From NCBI RefSeq assembly GCF_902364025.1, contig NZ_CABJCG010000012.1:156496-220495 (forward strand): DNA of 64,000 bases, written 5' to 3'. This document shows, one piece after another, positions 17,341 through 26,110 of this stretch; position 1 is the first letter of the stretch; each line of letters begins with the position of its first letter. The notes beneath the pieces were generated by a model, which saw only the letters and a program-made list of their open reading frames with translations, made no database searches and was not told the origin of the DNA. The DNA comes from Enterocloster lavalensis (lineage in GTDB: Bacteria; Bacillota; Clostridia; Lachnospirales; Lachnospiraceae). A program made the translations under genes and the position numbers.

Positions 17341-18777
17341 TCACAGTCCGTTGTTGCGGATTACATTCTGGTACCAGTAAAAGCTGTCCTTGGGAATCCT
17401 GCGCAGGTCCCGCAGTTCCCGGTCGTCGCGGTTCACATAGATCAGGCCGTAACGCTTTTTGAAGCCCTGGTGGGAGCTCAAAAGGTCCATGACGGACCAG
17501 GGACAGTATCCGAAGAGCTCCACCCCGTCCGCGATGGCGTCCGCGCAGGCATTTATATGGCTCTTCAAATAGGCGATCCGGCCGGGATCGTGCACCTGTC
17601 CGTCCGCGCTCAGCACGTCGGCGGCTCCCAGACCGTTTTCCGTGATGATCATGGGCAGGCGGTATTTCCGGTAATACTCGTTGAGCACTAGACGCAGCCC
17701 CATGGGATCGATCTGCGCGCCGTACTCGCTGGCCTCCAGAAAGGGATTTCGCTCGTCCCGGAAATATCCGAACTGGTCGAAATCCACCTCGTTGCCCCGA
17801 AACTGCCGTTGCCCCGCCGGGTGGGACGGATCGGCCGGAAGGTAGGAGGCGCACAGGGTCCGGTAGTAGTTTACCCCCAGATAGTCGATCCTTGCGCCTG
17901 CAAGCAGCGCCCCGTCCCCGGACCTGGTCTCCGGCATGATATTCCGCTCCTGGAGATAGCGCAGGTAATAACCCGGATAACGCCCGGCCGTGTACATTTC
18001 CAGGGCATACTCCGTCTTGAACCGGTCGTTGCTGCGGGCGGCCCACACATCCCTGGGATCCGGGGTGGCGGGGTAGGTGCAGGTGGAGGATATGGCCGGA
18101 CCCACAAACGCGCCGGGCGCCAGCTCCCGGCAGGCCCGGACGGCCAGGGCGTGGGCCAAAAACATGTGGTAGTCCATCTGCGCCCGCTGCCGGTCCGCCT
18201 CCCAGGGATCCTCTGCCCGGATATTCATGCGCTCGTCCACCCGGATCATCAGATTCTGCTCATTGTGCACCTGCCAGTATTTCACCCGGTTCCCGTAACG
18301 CGCAAAACAGATTCTCGCGTACCGCTCAAAGGCGTGGACGCATTCCCGGCTCTCCCAGCCATTGTATTGCTCCACCAGGCGGTAGGGAAGGTCAAAATGG
18401 TACAACGTCACAAGCGGTTCGATGCCGTGATATTTCAGCCGGTCGATGACCTGGTCGTAGAATTCCAGTCCGGCCTCATTGACCGGGCCGTCCCCGTCGG
18501 GAATAATCCTGGCCCAGGACAGGGAAAACCGGTACGCCTTCAGCCCCAGCCGGGCGAATAGCTCAATATCCTCCTGAAACCGGTGGTAAAAGTCGCTGGC
18601 CACCCGGGTGTCCGCCTGGAGATGGGCGCGCTTTGCGGCATTGACATCCGCCACCGTGGGCCCCTTGCCATCCTCCTCCGCCGCGCCTTCGATCTGAAAG
18701 GCCGAGGAGGACGCGCCCCACAAGAAATGTTCCGGAAATTTTCGTACCTTATATTCTGTCACCATCTGCCCTCTCAT
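17341..18777 (-). CDS. Glycoside hydrolase family 1 (6-phospho-beta-glucosidase type)
   Basis: A 478-residue GH1 TIM-barrel enzyme. It has the N-terminal signature FLWGASSSAFQIEGA, the acid/base Glu in QVHNEQN, and the nucleophile Glu in MIITENGLG. The ATG overlaps the stop of the PTS gene (ATGA), so uptake and hydrolysis are coupled: the PTS imports and phosphorylates a beta-glucoside and this enzyme cleaves it. Phospho-substrate preference is inferred from that context, not proved by residues. Confidence 0.92.
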   Translation of the reverse strand: MRGQMVTEYKVRKFPEHFLWGASSSAFQIEGAAEEDGKGPTVADVNAAKRAHLQADTRVASDFYHRFQEDIELFARLGLKAYRFSLSWARIIPDGDGPVNEAGLEFYDQVIDRLKYHGIEPLVTLYHFDLPYRLVEQYNGWESRECVHAFERYARICFARYGNRVKYWQVHNEQNLMIRVDERMNIRAEDPWEADRQRAQMDYHMFLAHALAVRACRELAPGAFVGPAISSTCTYPATPDPRDVWAARSNDRFKTEYALEMYTAGRYPGYYLRYLQERNIMPETRSGDGALLAGARIDYLGVNYYRTLCASYLPADPSHPAGQRQFRGNEVDFDQFGYFRDERNPFLEASEYGAQIDPMGLRLVLNEYYRKYRLPMIITENGLGAADVLSADGQVHDPGRIAYLKSHINACADAIADGVELFGYCPWSVMDLLSSHQGFKKRYGLIYVNRDDRELRDLRRIPKDSFYWYQNVIRNNGL

Positions 18778-20417
18778 TCTCCATTTTGTTCCCGGTCTGA
18801 GGCCGGCAGTTCCTCAAATCCCACCAGGTAGGTGAGCGCTGCCGCCCCGAAAAAGGCCGCTCCGATGCCCGCCAGGTAAAAAGCGAACCTCGTCATGCCA
18901 TAGGCCGCGTAGGTAAAGACCGTCAGCACGCCGTTGTTGGCAAAAGCGTCGCCGTAGACATTTCCGATTCCCATGACCGCGCCGCCCACCGCCCCGCAGA
19001 TCACCGCGCAGACCATGGGCTTTTTTAACCGCAGGTTGCAGCCGTAGATCGCAGGCTCGGTCACGCCCACCACCGAGGCGGTCAGGGCGGCGGAGGCTGC
19101 GATCTGTCTCAGCTCCCGGTTTCCGGTTTTCAGGCACACCCCCAGGGCAGCCCCGCCCTGGGCGAAATTGGCCGCACCGGCAAACGCCAGCAGGTTCTGC
19201 CGCCCGTTCACTGCCACATCGTTGAGCCCGATGGGAAGCAGCGCCCGGTGCGCTCCGAAAATGACGCAGACGCCCCAGAGCCCGCCCACCAGCGCGCCGC
19301 CCAGAACCGTGCTGAAGCCCATCATCGTGTCGTAGAGATACTGGATCCCGTTGCCCACGTAAATTCCCACAGGTCCCAAAACCACCAGGGTGAGCGGCAG
19401 GATCACAAGCAGCTCCAGCCCGGGCACCGCAATCAGCCGGACGATCTCCGGGATGACGCGGGTGAGCCACCGCTCCAGAACCGCCATACACAAAATGGCA
19501 AGGATGATGGGGATAACGGACTCCGTGTAGGAGAACACCTTGACCGAGGAACCGATCTGCCAGGCGTTTTTCAGCACCGGCAGGCCGAAAATGGTGGTGG
19601 CCTGCTCCGTGTTCTGGATCAGCACATCCATCTGTGGATACACCAGCGAGGCGCCCACCACCATGGCCATCACCCGGTTGCAGCGGAAAGCCTTTGCACA
19701 GGTCATTGCCAAAAAAATGGGCATAAAATAGAAAATCACCTGGCTGGCCGCGTTCAAAATCACGTAGGTGTCCGTGGCCGCCAGATCGATGCCGTAGCGC
19801 TCCAGCAAAAGCCGCGCCGCAGTCAGCAGCCCTTTGATCAGCCCCGACGCCGCGATGGCCGGGATCAGGGGAGTGAAAATTTCCGCCACTTTCTGCAGAA
19901 TCAGATCTCCGATGGGGCGCCGGGGGGAAGTGGGGGCTGCACCCGGGGCCGGAGTGGGGGCTGCGCCCGGGGCCGGAGTGGGGGCTGCGCCCGGGGCCGG
20001 AGCGTGGGACGCGCCCGGGGCCGGAGCGGGGGACGCGCCCGAGGTCGGAGCGGGGGACGCGCCTGGAGTCGGAGCGGAGGACGCGCCCGGGGTCGGAGCG
20101 GGGGACGCGCCCGGCAATGGAGTGGGGGTAGCGCCCGACGGCGCCCCGCCTCCACTGCTCTTCTCCTTCAATATATCTTCCAATTCCTGGTAAATCCCCT
20201 GCACCTTTGTGCCGCAGACCACCTGGTACTGACCGCCCGCTCTGACCACGGAAATGACGCCCTCCGCCCGGCTCACCTCCTCGTCCCTTGGAATGCGTTC
20301 ATCCTTCAGGACAAAGCGCAGGCGCGTAAAACAATGGGTGACCTCCTTAACATTGTCCGCGCCTCCCACAAGGTTTAAAATTGTCTCTGCCACTCTTCTC
20401 TTATCCATATCGGACAT
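18774..20417 (-). CDS. PTS beta-glucoside-type EIIBC with long Pro/Ala/Gly repeat linker
   Basis: A 547-residue permease. EIIB is N-terminal with the phosphorylated Cys in THCFTRLRF (about residue 29-30). EIIC (residues about 170-535) has the family stretches LIPAIAASGLIKGLL, ASQVIFYFMPIFLAM and GVTEPAIYGCNLRLKKP. The EIIB-EIIC linker (about residues 92-166) is built from 8-residue repeats of the GASPAPTP/GAAPTPAP type. No EIIA domain is fused and no BglG-type antiterminator is adjacent, so EIIA must come from elsewhere. The start is ATG 20417, though MDKRRV three codons later is possible. Confidence 0.9.
   Translation of the reverse strand: MSDMDKRRVAETILNLVGGADNVKEVTHCFTRLRFVLKDERIPRDEEVSRAEGVISVVRAGGQYQVVCGTKVQGIYQELEDILKEKSSGGGAPSGATPTPLPGASPAPTPGASSAPTPGASPAPTSGASPAPAPGASHAPAPGAAPTPAPGAAPTPAPGAAPTSPRRPIGDLILQKVAEIFTPLIPAIAASGLIKGLLTAARLLLERYGIDLAATDTYVILNAASQVIFYFMPIFLAMTCAKAFRCNRVMAMVVGASLVYPQMDVLIQNTEQATTIFGLPVLKNAWQIGSSVKVFSYTESVIPIILAILCMAVLERWLTRVIPEIVRLIAVPGLELLVILPLTLVVLGPVGIYVGNGIQYLYDTMMGFSTVLGGALVGGLWGVCVIFGAHRALLPIGLNDVAVNGRQNLLAFAGAANFAQGGAALGVCLKTGNRELRQIAASAALTASVVGVTEPAIYGCNLRLKKPMVCAVICGAVGGAVMGIGNVYGDAFANNGVLTVFTYAAYGMTRFAFYLAGIGAAFFGAAALTYLVGFEELPASDREQNGE
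19926..20135 (-). repeat. 24-bp coding minisatellite in the PTS linker
   Basis: About nine imperfect 24-bp units encode 8-residue Pro/Ala/Gly/Ser/Thr repeats. The high identity between units at DNA level suggests recent slippage and probable length variation between strains. Confidence 0.75.
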
Positions 20418-20467
20418 CACCTGACCTTTTGCATATCATGCCGTTCGTATTGTGGACGTTGCCCCTT

Positions 20468-20839
20468 TTATTCCGCCAGGGCCCGAACCGGGGTTCCCAG
20501 GTCCATGCTGACCATCAGCGCCCGGTTGACGCGCAGCAGATCGGAGAAATCCAAATGACCTATGTAGTCCCGCAGTCTGCTTTTATCAATGGTGCGCACC
20601 TGTTCCAGCAGGATCATGGAATCCTTCTGCAGCCCGTACCGGCTCTGCTCGATCAGCACGTGGGTTGGCAGGTTGTGCTTGTCCATACGGCTGGTAATCG
20701 CCGCCACAATCACGGTGGGGCTGAATTTGTTGCCCACATTGTTCTGAATCACCAGAACGGGCCGCACGCCTCCCTGTTCGCTTCCCACCACCGGGGAGAG
20801 GTCTGCAAAATAAATGTCGCCTTTATATAATAATTTCAT
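20468..20839 (-). CDS. mazF: MazF/PemK-family endoribonuclease toxin (NdoA type)
   Basis: A 123-residue protein matching Firmicute MazF/NdoA: KGDIYFADLSPVVGSEQGGV, RPVLVIQNNVGNKFSPTVIV, AAITSR, LPTHV, and the C-terminal EQVRTIDKSRL. These enzymes cut mRNA at short motifs. The start at 20839 follows GGAGGAATATTC. No MazE-like gene lies upstream: the 200 bases before it contain only a broken 9-codon frame. The antitoxin is therefore lost, distant or unrecognised. The PTS gene starts 47 bases downstream. Confidence 0.92.
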   Translation of the reverse strand: MKLLYKGDIYFADLSPVVGSEQGGVRPVLVIQNNVGNKFSPTVIVAAITSRMDKHNLPTHVLIEQSRYGLQKDSMILLEQVRTIDKSRLRDYIGHLDFSDLLRVNRALMVSMDLGTPVRALAE

Positions 20840-20990
20840 GAATATTCCTCCTCCTGCACCGCGCGCCCGGGCCAACGCCTGCCTGCGCGCCTGCAATCAA
20901 TTCCTATCCATGATTCTCTCCGGCTTTTTCCATTTTATTCAGGCCCGGGCGATTCTTTTTTGCGGCGGCGCTCGTGGCGGGGCGGCATCC

Positions 20991-21020
20991 AAAAAAGCCG
21001 CCGATGTCTCCATCAGCGGC
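20991..21020 (-). terminator. Terminator of the GGDEF gene
   Basis: The minus strand reads a GCCGC-GATG hairpin then TTTTTT, 25 bases past the GGDEF stop. Confidence 0.8.
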
Positions 21021-21045
21021 TCGTCCAACGTCTGAACCCTTTTCC

Positions 21046-22959
21046 TTATTCTTCCAACTCTCTATGTTTCCGTTCCCGCTTCACCTTGTACATCGCCGTG
21101 TCCGCGCACTTAAGCAGGCTCGCGTAGTCCTCCCCGTCCTCGGGGTAAAAGGCGCAGCCCGCGGAAAAACGCACCGGAATGGGCTCCCCGCCGGTCAGTT
21201 CCGCCGTCTCCACATTCATCACATTGCGAAGCCGTTCGATCAGCGCTTCCAGCTCCTCCCGGTTGGCGCAGCCGTACAGGAACGCGGCAAATTCGTCCCC
21301 GCTTAGGCGGGCCAGAACGCTCTTCTCGCTGCAGACGGACCGGAAAATCCTCGCCACGCCCTGCAGATAGCGGTCCCCGTTCTGGTGCCCGAACCGGTCG
21401 TTGACCTGCTTGAGATTGTCCGCATCCGCCATGAGCATCGCACAGGCCCCCAGCTCGTTGGGGTTGCCGAACAGCTCCTCCATGCGCCGGTAAAACGCAC
21501 GCCGGTTGTACAGGCCGGTGAGCAGATCGATGTCCCGCTCCTGCTCGATCCGCCTGCGCTCCCGGATATCCTCCGTCACATCCACGATCAGTCCCAAAAC
21601 GCTGTACTCCCGGAAATACGTCTCCAGGCGGACAAACCGCTCCGGCTCTCCGGGCAGGACGTACACACCCTTCTCCTCGTTCAGCGGGTTCTGCCGTATG
21701 GCTTCCAGATGTTCCTCAAACAGAGCGTGATCGGCAAACAGCTGTGTTGCCTCATCCCCGGCCAGCCCCAGGATTCCGGCCACCCTGCTGGTGACCATCA
21801 CCCGCCTCATCCTCTGGTTGTATTCATAAACTCCGATGGGCACCTGGGCCACGTCCAGAATCTGCGACAGCTTGTTGGTATTGTCCCGAATACTGCGCAC
21901 CATCAGATTGATGCGCCCGCTGAGCTCCGAGAACTCCGGCGTGCTGTCCTCCTCCACCGTGGTTTCCAGATTGCCGACGGTGATCTCCGTCAGCTTCCGG
22001 TTGATGGAGGAAATCCCGTCCACAATGTATCGGTCAATGTAGTTGGAGATGGAGACGATCATCAGCAGCGCCACCAGCACCAGATACAGTGCCACCAGGG
22101 CGGTACTCCGGTTTACCCCGCGGTACAGCGAAACGCTGCTCCGCGCCATCCCCAAAATCACCGAGCCGGACGGCGCGAACACGCAGTAGCTGTCCACCCC
22201 GTCAAGCTCCGCCCGCAATCCCTTTCGGCTGCTCAGAACCTGTTCCGGTCCAAGACCCACATCCTCTAATTCTTTTCCCACAAGCGCATCCTGGGTGGCT
22301 CCCAGAATCCGAAAATTCTCCGGGTCCACGGCAAAAATCACAGACCCGTTCTCCACTGTCACCAAAGAGAAAATGTAGGACAGCTCGTTCTTCTTCATGG
22401 CCTCCAGCACGCGGGTGGGCTCCAGGCCGATCTGCACGATCCCCTGCCCGTCCGGCCTCCAAACCGCCGCGTACTGCATGAGCTTGCTCTCCGCGGTGTT
22501 GGGCGTGATATCCTGGCACAGCTCCAGGCTGCGGTCCGTCAGCATGGGCAGGAAAAAGCGCATCTGCTCGCCGGAATTGAAATTGTAGCCATAATACTTT
22601 GGCTCGGAACCCGCGTACAGATTACCCTGGGTGTCAAAGAGGTGCAGTTCGTCCACCTGCAGCAGGCCGGCGATCTTCTTCATCTCCGCCTGATCCGGGA
22701 TCACCTCCGGGTGGCTCTGTAAAATGTAGGCCGCCGCCTTGGCCCTTATAAAGCAGTCCTGCTTCAACTCCTGCCTGGCCCTGGCCGTATCCTGCTCGTT
22801 CTGGTCCAGAATCCGCTCAATCTGCTTAAAATTGTCCAGCGCTTCCTCATGCATTCCCCTCCGGGCGCTCTGAATCTGCACAAAATAATTTAGGAACAGG
22901 GTCAGCAGCATGGCGGTCAGAATCACCATACACAGCCGTCTGCGAATCATCCGCTTCAT
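21046..22959 (-). CDS. Membrane-bound diguanylate cyclase (GGDEF)
   Basis: A 637-residue signalling protein. It has an N-terminal membrane helix (about 10-30), a ~250-residue extracytoplasmic sensor, a second helix (about 290-315), a HAMP-like linker, a PAS-like domain, then GGDEF. The active site reads RLSGDEFAAFLYG, an accepted SGDEF variant, and DLLTGLYNRRAFYRR is intact, so cyclase activity is plausible. The RxxD inhibitory site is absent (SEKS instead). The start at 22959 follows AAAGGGGG. It makes c-di-GMP in response to an unknown external signal. Confidence 0.9.
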   Translation of the reverse strand: MKRMIRRRLCMVILTAMLLTLFLNYFVQIQSARRGMHEEALDNFKQIERILDQNEQDTARARQELKQDCFIRAKAAAYILQSHPEVIPDQAEMKKIAGLLQVDELHLFDTQGNLYAGSEPKYYGYNFNSGEQMRFFLPMLTDRSLELCQDITPNTAESKLMQYAAVWRPDGQGIVQIGLEPTRVLEAMKKNELSYIFSLVTVENGSVIFAVDPENFRILGATQDALVGKELEDVGLGPEQVLSSRKGLRAELDGVDSYCVFAPSGSVILGMARSSVSLYRGVNRSTALVALYLVLVALLMIVSISNYIDRYIVDGISSINRKLTEITVGNLETTVEEDSTPEFSELSGRINLMVRSIRDNTNKLSQILDVAQVPIGVYEYNQRMRRVMVTSRVAGILGLAGDEATQLFADHALFEEHLEAIRQNPLNEEKGVYVLPGEPERFVRLETYFREYSVLGLIVDVTEDIRERRRIEQERDIDLLTGLYNRRAFYRRMEELFGNPNELGACAMLMADADNLKQVNDRFGHQNGDRYLQGVARIFRSVCSEKSVLARLSGDEFAAFLYGCANREELEALIERLRNVMNVETAELTGGEPIPVRFSAGCAFYPEDGEDYASLLKCADTAMYKVKRERKHRELEE

Positions 22960-23137
22960 CCCGCTTCCCCCTTTCGCTCCGCCCAGCCGCTGCCGGCGGA
23001 ATTTTCCCAAATTCCCGCCGCTCACCGTCGGCTGTTCTGTCTCTATTATAAATGTCCCACAGCTCAAAGGGAAGGAAAAATTTCCCTCTTTCGAAAATCT
23101 TATGGATTCTGCGGATGACGGGCGGGCAAAAATGCGT

Positions 23138-23376
23138 TATAATCAAGGAAACGTATCTCTTATCGACAGCCTACGGCTGACGACAAGGTATAATCAAGGA
23201 AACGCATCTCTTATCGACAGCCTGCGGCTGACGACAAGGTATAATCAAGGAAACGTATCTCTTATCGACAGCCTACGGCTGACGACAAGGTATAATCAAG
23301 GAAACGTATCTCTTATCGACAGCCTGCGGCTGACGACAAGGTATAATCAAGGAAACGCATCTCTGAGAAAACAGAG
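23138..23376 (+). repeat. Tandem 51-bp repeat, four full units and one partial
   Basis: Units begin at 23138, 23189, 23240, 23291 and 23342, an exact 51-bp period. Each starts TATAATCAAGGAAACG, continues TATCTCTTATCGACAGCC, and contains CAGCC-TAC/TGC-GGCTG, a small hairpin. Units differ at only one or two positions. The last is partial and leads into the alarmone-synthetase gene 35 bases later. Each unit supplies a potential -10 box. The rest of 22960-23137 holds no gene. Confidence 0.9.
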
Positions 23377-23411
23377 ACAGACTTAAATAACAATATTGAC
23401 GGGGAATAGCC

Positions 23412-24653
23412 ATGGATTTAATCAATCAATTTATTGAAAATTATAAACGAAAACTGAATTTTTATGAGGCAGCGGGACGGCTTGCGGCGAAACAGCTGGA
23501 GGCTTCCCTTCAGTCCGCCGGTATCCGGGCCATGGTGACCTCCCGGCCCAAGGCGCCCGGCCGCCTCAAAAGCAAGGTTCTGATCCGGAATTCCAGAAGA
23601 GCCGTGCCCTATAAAAATATGCGTGAGATATATGAGGATATCGCCGACCTCTCCGGTGTCCGCGTGTCCCTGTATTTCCCGGGCGACCGCGACAAGACGG
23701 ACAGTCTGGTCTGCGACCTGTTCACGATCCTGGAGACCAAACAGTTCCCGGAGCAGTCCAAGCCGCCCACCTACAACAAACGCTTTTCCGGTTACTGGGC
23801 CAACCACTATCGCGCCCGCATGCGGGAGGACTCCCTTGAACCCTCCCAGAAAAAGTACGCCGAGGCGCGCATCGAGATTCAGGTGGCTTCCGTTCTCATG
23901 CACGCCTGGTCCGAGGTGGAGCACGACCTGGTGTACAAGCCCCTTCAGGGTACTCTCTCCGACGAGGAGCTGGCGATCCTGGACGAGCTGAACGGCCTGG
24001 TGCTGGCCGGAGAGATCGCCCTGGAACGCCTTCAGAGCGCAGGCAACGAACGGGTGCGCAACAAAAACGCCGCCTTTTCCAGCCAGTATGAGCTGGCCTC
24101 CTACCTGTACAATTATCTGAGCAACAATTTCCGACCCGAGGACATCGAGCTGCGCATGGGGAACATCGAGCTGCTGTTCCGCCTGATCAGCCGCCTCAAG
24201 ATGAACACGGTCAAGGAGATCCAGCCCGTCCTCAAATCCGTGAAATTTGAGAAAGACCGCCGCAACATTTCCCAGCAGATCGTCGATCAGATCATCACGG
24301 GAAATGAAAAGCGCTACGCCATTTACCAGGAACTGCGGGACGGCCGGGAGGGCGGAGGCGAGGACAGCCGCCAGGCCGCCAGCTATTTCTTCAGCCAGTG
24401 GGTGCCTTTGGAGCGCATGCTCAACCGCATCTCCAACCGGAATTCCCAGAAGCTGCGGGGCGCCTTCAACATCAACACCTTGAACCGGATGAACGTGCTG
24501 GACAAGGACTGCCTAAACCGTATCGTTTCCCTGCGCAAGAGCCGCAACATGCTGATCCACGACATCGAGGTGCCGGAGGCCGACTTCATCACCAAACAGG
24601 GGGACGAGGCCAGGGAGCTGCTGGAAAAGCTGGGGGAACAATTCCCCTCCTGA
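23412..24653 (+). CDS. RelA/SpoT-type alarmone synthetase-like protein with extended C-terminus
   Basis: A 413-residue protein. Residues about 40-190 match the RelA/SpoT nucleotidyltransferase domain: KSKVLIRNSRR, DIADLSGVRVSLYFPGD, GYWANHYRAR, and EIQVASVLMHAWSEVEHDLV with the catalytic Glu. There is no HD hydrolase domain. The C-terminal ~220 residues are not those of ordinary small alarmone synthetases (about 210-260 aa in total). Near the end, RNMLIHD fits the R-x4-H signature of HEPN domains. It could be a ppGpp/pppGpp synthetase or a toxic SAS-like enzyme that modifies nucleotides or tRNA. It stands alone behind the 51-bp repeat. Confidence 0.85.
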   Translation: MDLINQFIENYKRKLNFYEAAGRLAAKQLEASLQSAGIRAMVTSRPKAPGRLKSKVLIRNSRRAVPYKNMREIYEDIADLSGVRVSLYFPGDRDKTDSLVCDLFTILETKQFPEQSKPPTYNKRFSGYWANHYRARMREDSLEPSQKKYAEARIEIQVASVLMHAWSEVEHDLVYKPLQGTLSDEELAILDELNGLVLAGEIALERLQSAGNERVRNKNAAFSSQYELASYLYNYLSNNFRPEDIELRMGNIELLFRLISRLKMNTVKEIQPVLKSVKFEKDRRNISQQIVDQIITGNEKRYAIYQELRDGREGGGEDSRQAASYFFSQWVPLERMLNRISNRNSQKLRGAFNINTLNRMNVLDKDCLNRIVSLRKSRNMLIHDIEVPEADFITKQGDEARELLEKLGEQFPS

Positions 24654-24686
24654 GACTGAATTCCAATACCGCATAACCAAAGAAAC

Positions 24687-24715
24687 GGCTGGGCACATGG
24701 ATCGTGTGCCCAGCC
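24687..24715. terminator. Hairpin between convergent genes
   Basis: An 11-bp stem (GGCTGGGCACA and its complement) overlaps the stop of the minus-strand metal-binding protein gene and lies 34 bases after the alarmone-synthetase gene. T runs are short, so termination strength is uncertain. Confidence 0.55.
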
Positions 24716-25086
24716 TACACCGTCTTTTCCACCCGGTAAACCGTGTACCCCGCGGTTTTCACCGCCGCCTTTAACTCCTGCTCGCCGTACTCCTGTTTCA
24801 TGCGCACATCGGCCTGCTCTTCCCCCAAATCCACCTGGGCCCACACGCCCTCCAGTGCATTTAAGGCGTTCTCCACCCGGGCCGCGCAGCTGCCGCAGGA
24901 CATTCCATCCACTTTCAGCAACACCCGGTAAGGGTAGTGGGACTTGTCCCGGTCCTTCACCCGTTTGAGCTTTACCCCCGGCCGGGCGGAAACGCCGCAG
25001 CAGCCGGAGGTGAGGCGCTTTAAATAGCTCCTCAGTCCGAACACAATCATGATAATGAGCAGTAAACACAGAATCGCAGTTGACAT
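24715..25086 (-). CDS. Membrane-anchored heavy-metal-associated (HMA) domain protein
   Basis: A 123-residue protein. One N-terminal membrane helix is followed by a Cys-rich SGCCG stretch, reminiscent of FeoB-associated small proteins. A C-terminal HMA domain has the metal-binding GMSCGSCAARVEN. It probably binds Cu, Zn or Fe at the membrane. The start at 25086 follows AGGAGG. Its promoter overlaps an AGGTTA/TAACCT inverted repeat resembling DtxR/IdeR-type iron boxes. No ATPase or Feo gene is adjacent. Confidence 0.8.
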   Translation of the reverse strand: MSTAILCLLLIIMIVFGLRSYLKRLTSGCCGVSARPGVKLKRVKDRDKSHYPYRVLLKVDGMSCGSCAARVENALNALEGVWAQVDLGEEQADVRMKQEYGEQELKAAVKTAGYTVYRVEKTV

Positions 25087-25271
25087 TGAGATCCTCCTTT
25101 TCACATATAGGCGCCGTGTGACAGCGGCAATGTATTTCCGGATAAAACTTGCGGATTGCTGGCCGGAATGGATTGGCAGACGGCGGCCCGGTTTCGTTAG
25201 GAAAAGCTAACCTCTGCCGATAAAAAAAGCGGCAGGGGATTTTATTGGCCGGCTCTCCCGGTTCTGTTTTC

Positions 25272-25300
25272 AGGTTAGCATTGATTAACCTGATTGTCAA
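25272..25300 (-). promoter_or_regulatory. Promoter with inverted AGGTTA/TAACCT operator
   Basis: Minus-strand TTGACA and TAACCT are separated by 17 bases. AGGTTA (spacer side) and TAACCT (-10 itself) form a perfect inverted repeat with an 8-base gap, so a bound repressor would cover the -10. A further TAACCT half-site lies near 25208. The remaining DNA up to 25437 holds a GC-rich hairpin near 25372-25405 and no gene. Confidence 0.5.
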
Positions 25301-25437
25301 TCGCTTTTTCCGATCCATGGATGGAACTTCTGTCGAAATATCGATACCGGGTGGGGTGTACAGATTGGAAGGGGCCGCCGCATTGCGCAACGCCCCCTCC
25401 CATCCATACGATCCCGCTCAACCGTCAACGTTTTTAT

Positions 25438-26109
25438 CTACGCCTCATCTTCCGGAATCCGCTCAAACACGGACGCCGGCTGTTTGCATCTCGGGCAGGT
25501 AAAATCCTCAGGTAGCGGCCCTTCGTGTATGTAACCACACACCGTACAGCGCCAGCGCTCCGGCCGGGCCTCAGGCTCCCCGTCCCTGGAGGACTCTGTC
25601 TCCGGCTCCTCCTCGTTGGCGGGCAGCAGCTCCAGCAGGCGTTTGACTGCCTCCACGGGAACATCGGCGTAGTCCGGGTGATTCAGCATAGACCGCAGGA
25701 AACGGTTGGCGTTTCCGCTCTGAGGCAGCATGTATCCCGCCTCCCGCAGAATGTCCTCGGCCATCAGCCGGTTGGATTTCTCCAGAGCCCGGGCCAACTG
25801 GTCCAGCGCCGGGTTGTGGGTGGATTGTCCCAGTTCCCGGGCTACGGCCTCCTGGGCCGTCTTGCTGCCGGAAAGCGCGTTCAGTTTGTTTAAAACCGCG
25901 GCTTCCTTGGGCTGCTGAGGCGGCATATCCACCGGAACCATGGAGATCGCCTTGGAGGGACAGGACTCGGCGCAGGCGCCGCAGCCGATGCATTTCTCAC
26001 GGTCAATGATGCTGTTCTCCGTGTCCGCAGCCCCTGTGGGGCAGACATACAGGCACAGGCAGTCCTTGGTACAAAGGCGCAGGTTGCGCATGGCAAATTT
26101 CTTCATCAT
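25438..26109 (-). CDS. 2[4Fe-4S] ferredoxin with C-terminal rubredoxin-like domain
   Basis: A 223-residue iron-sulfur protein. N-terminal cysteines appear in LCTKDCLCLYVCP and KCIGCGACAESCP, enough for two clusters (the first is unusually arranged). A helical middle (about 70-165) of unknown function follows. The C-terminus is rubredoxin-like (RCTVCGYIHEG, then CPRCKQP). It sits 1 base after the rubredoxin/rubrerythrin-like gene, so the two form an operon for electron transfer, probably in peroxide or oxygen detoxification. Confidence 0.85.
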   Translation of the reverse strand: MMKKFAMRNLRLCTKDCLCLYVCPTGAADTENSIIDREKCIGCGACAESCPSKAISMVPVDMPPQQPKEAAVLNKLNALSGSKTAQEAVARELGQSTHNPALDQLARALEKSNRLMAEDILREAGYMLPQSGNANRFLRSMLNHPDYADVPVEAVKRLLELLPANEEEPETESSRDGEPEARPERWRCTVCGYIHEGPLPEDFTCPRCKQPASVFERIPEDEA

Positions 26110-26110
26110 T

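Noticed and set aside
23138..23376. CRISPR array
   Set aside because: The 51-bp units are nearly identical end to end, with no variable spacers and no cas genes. It is a minisatellite.
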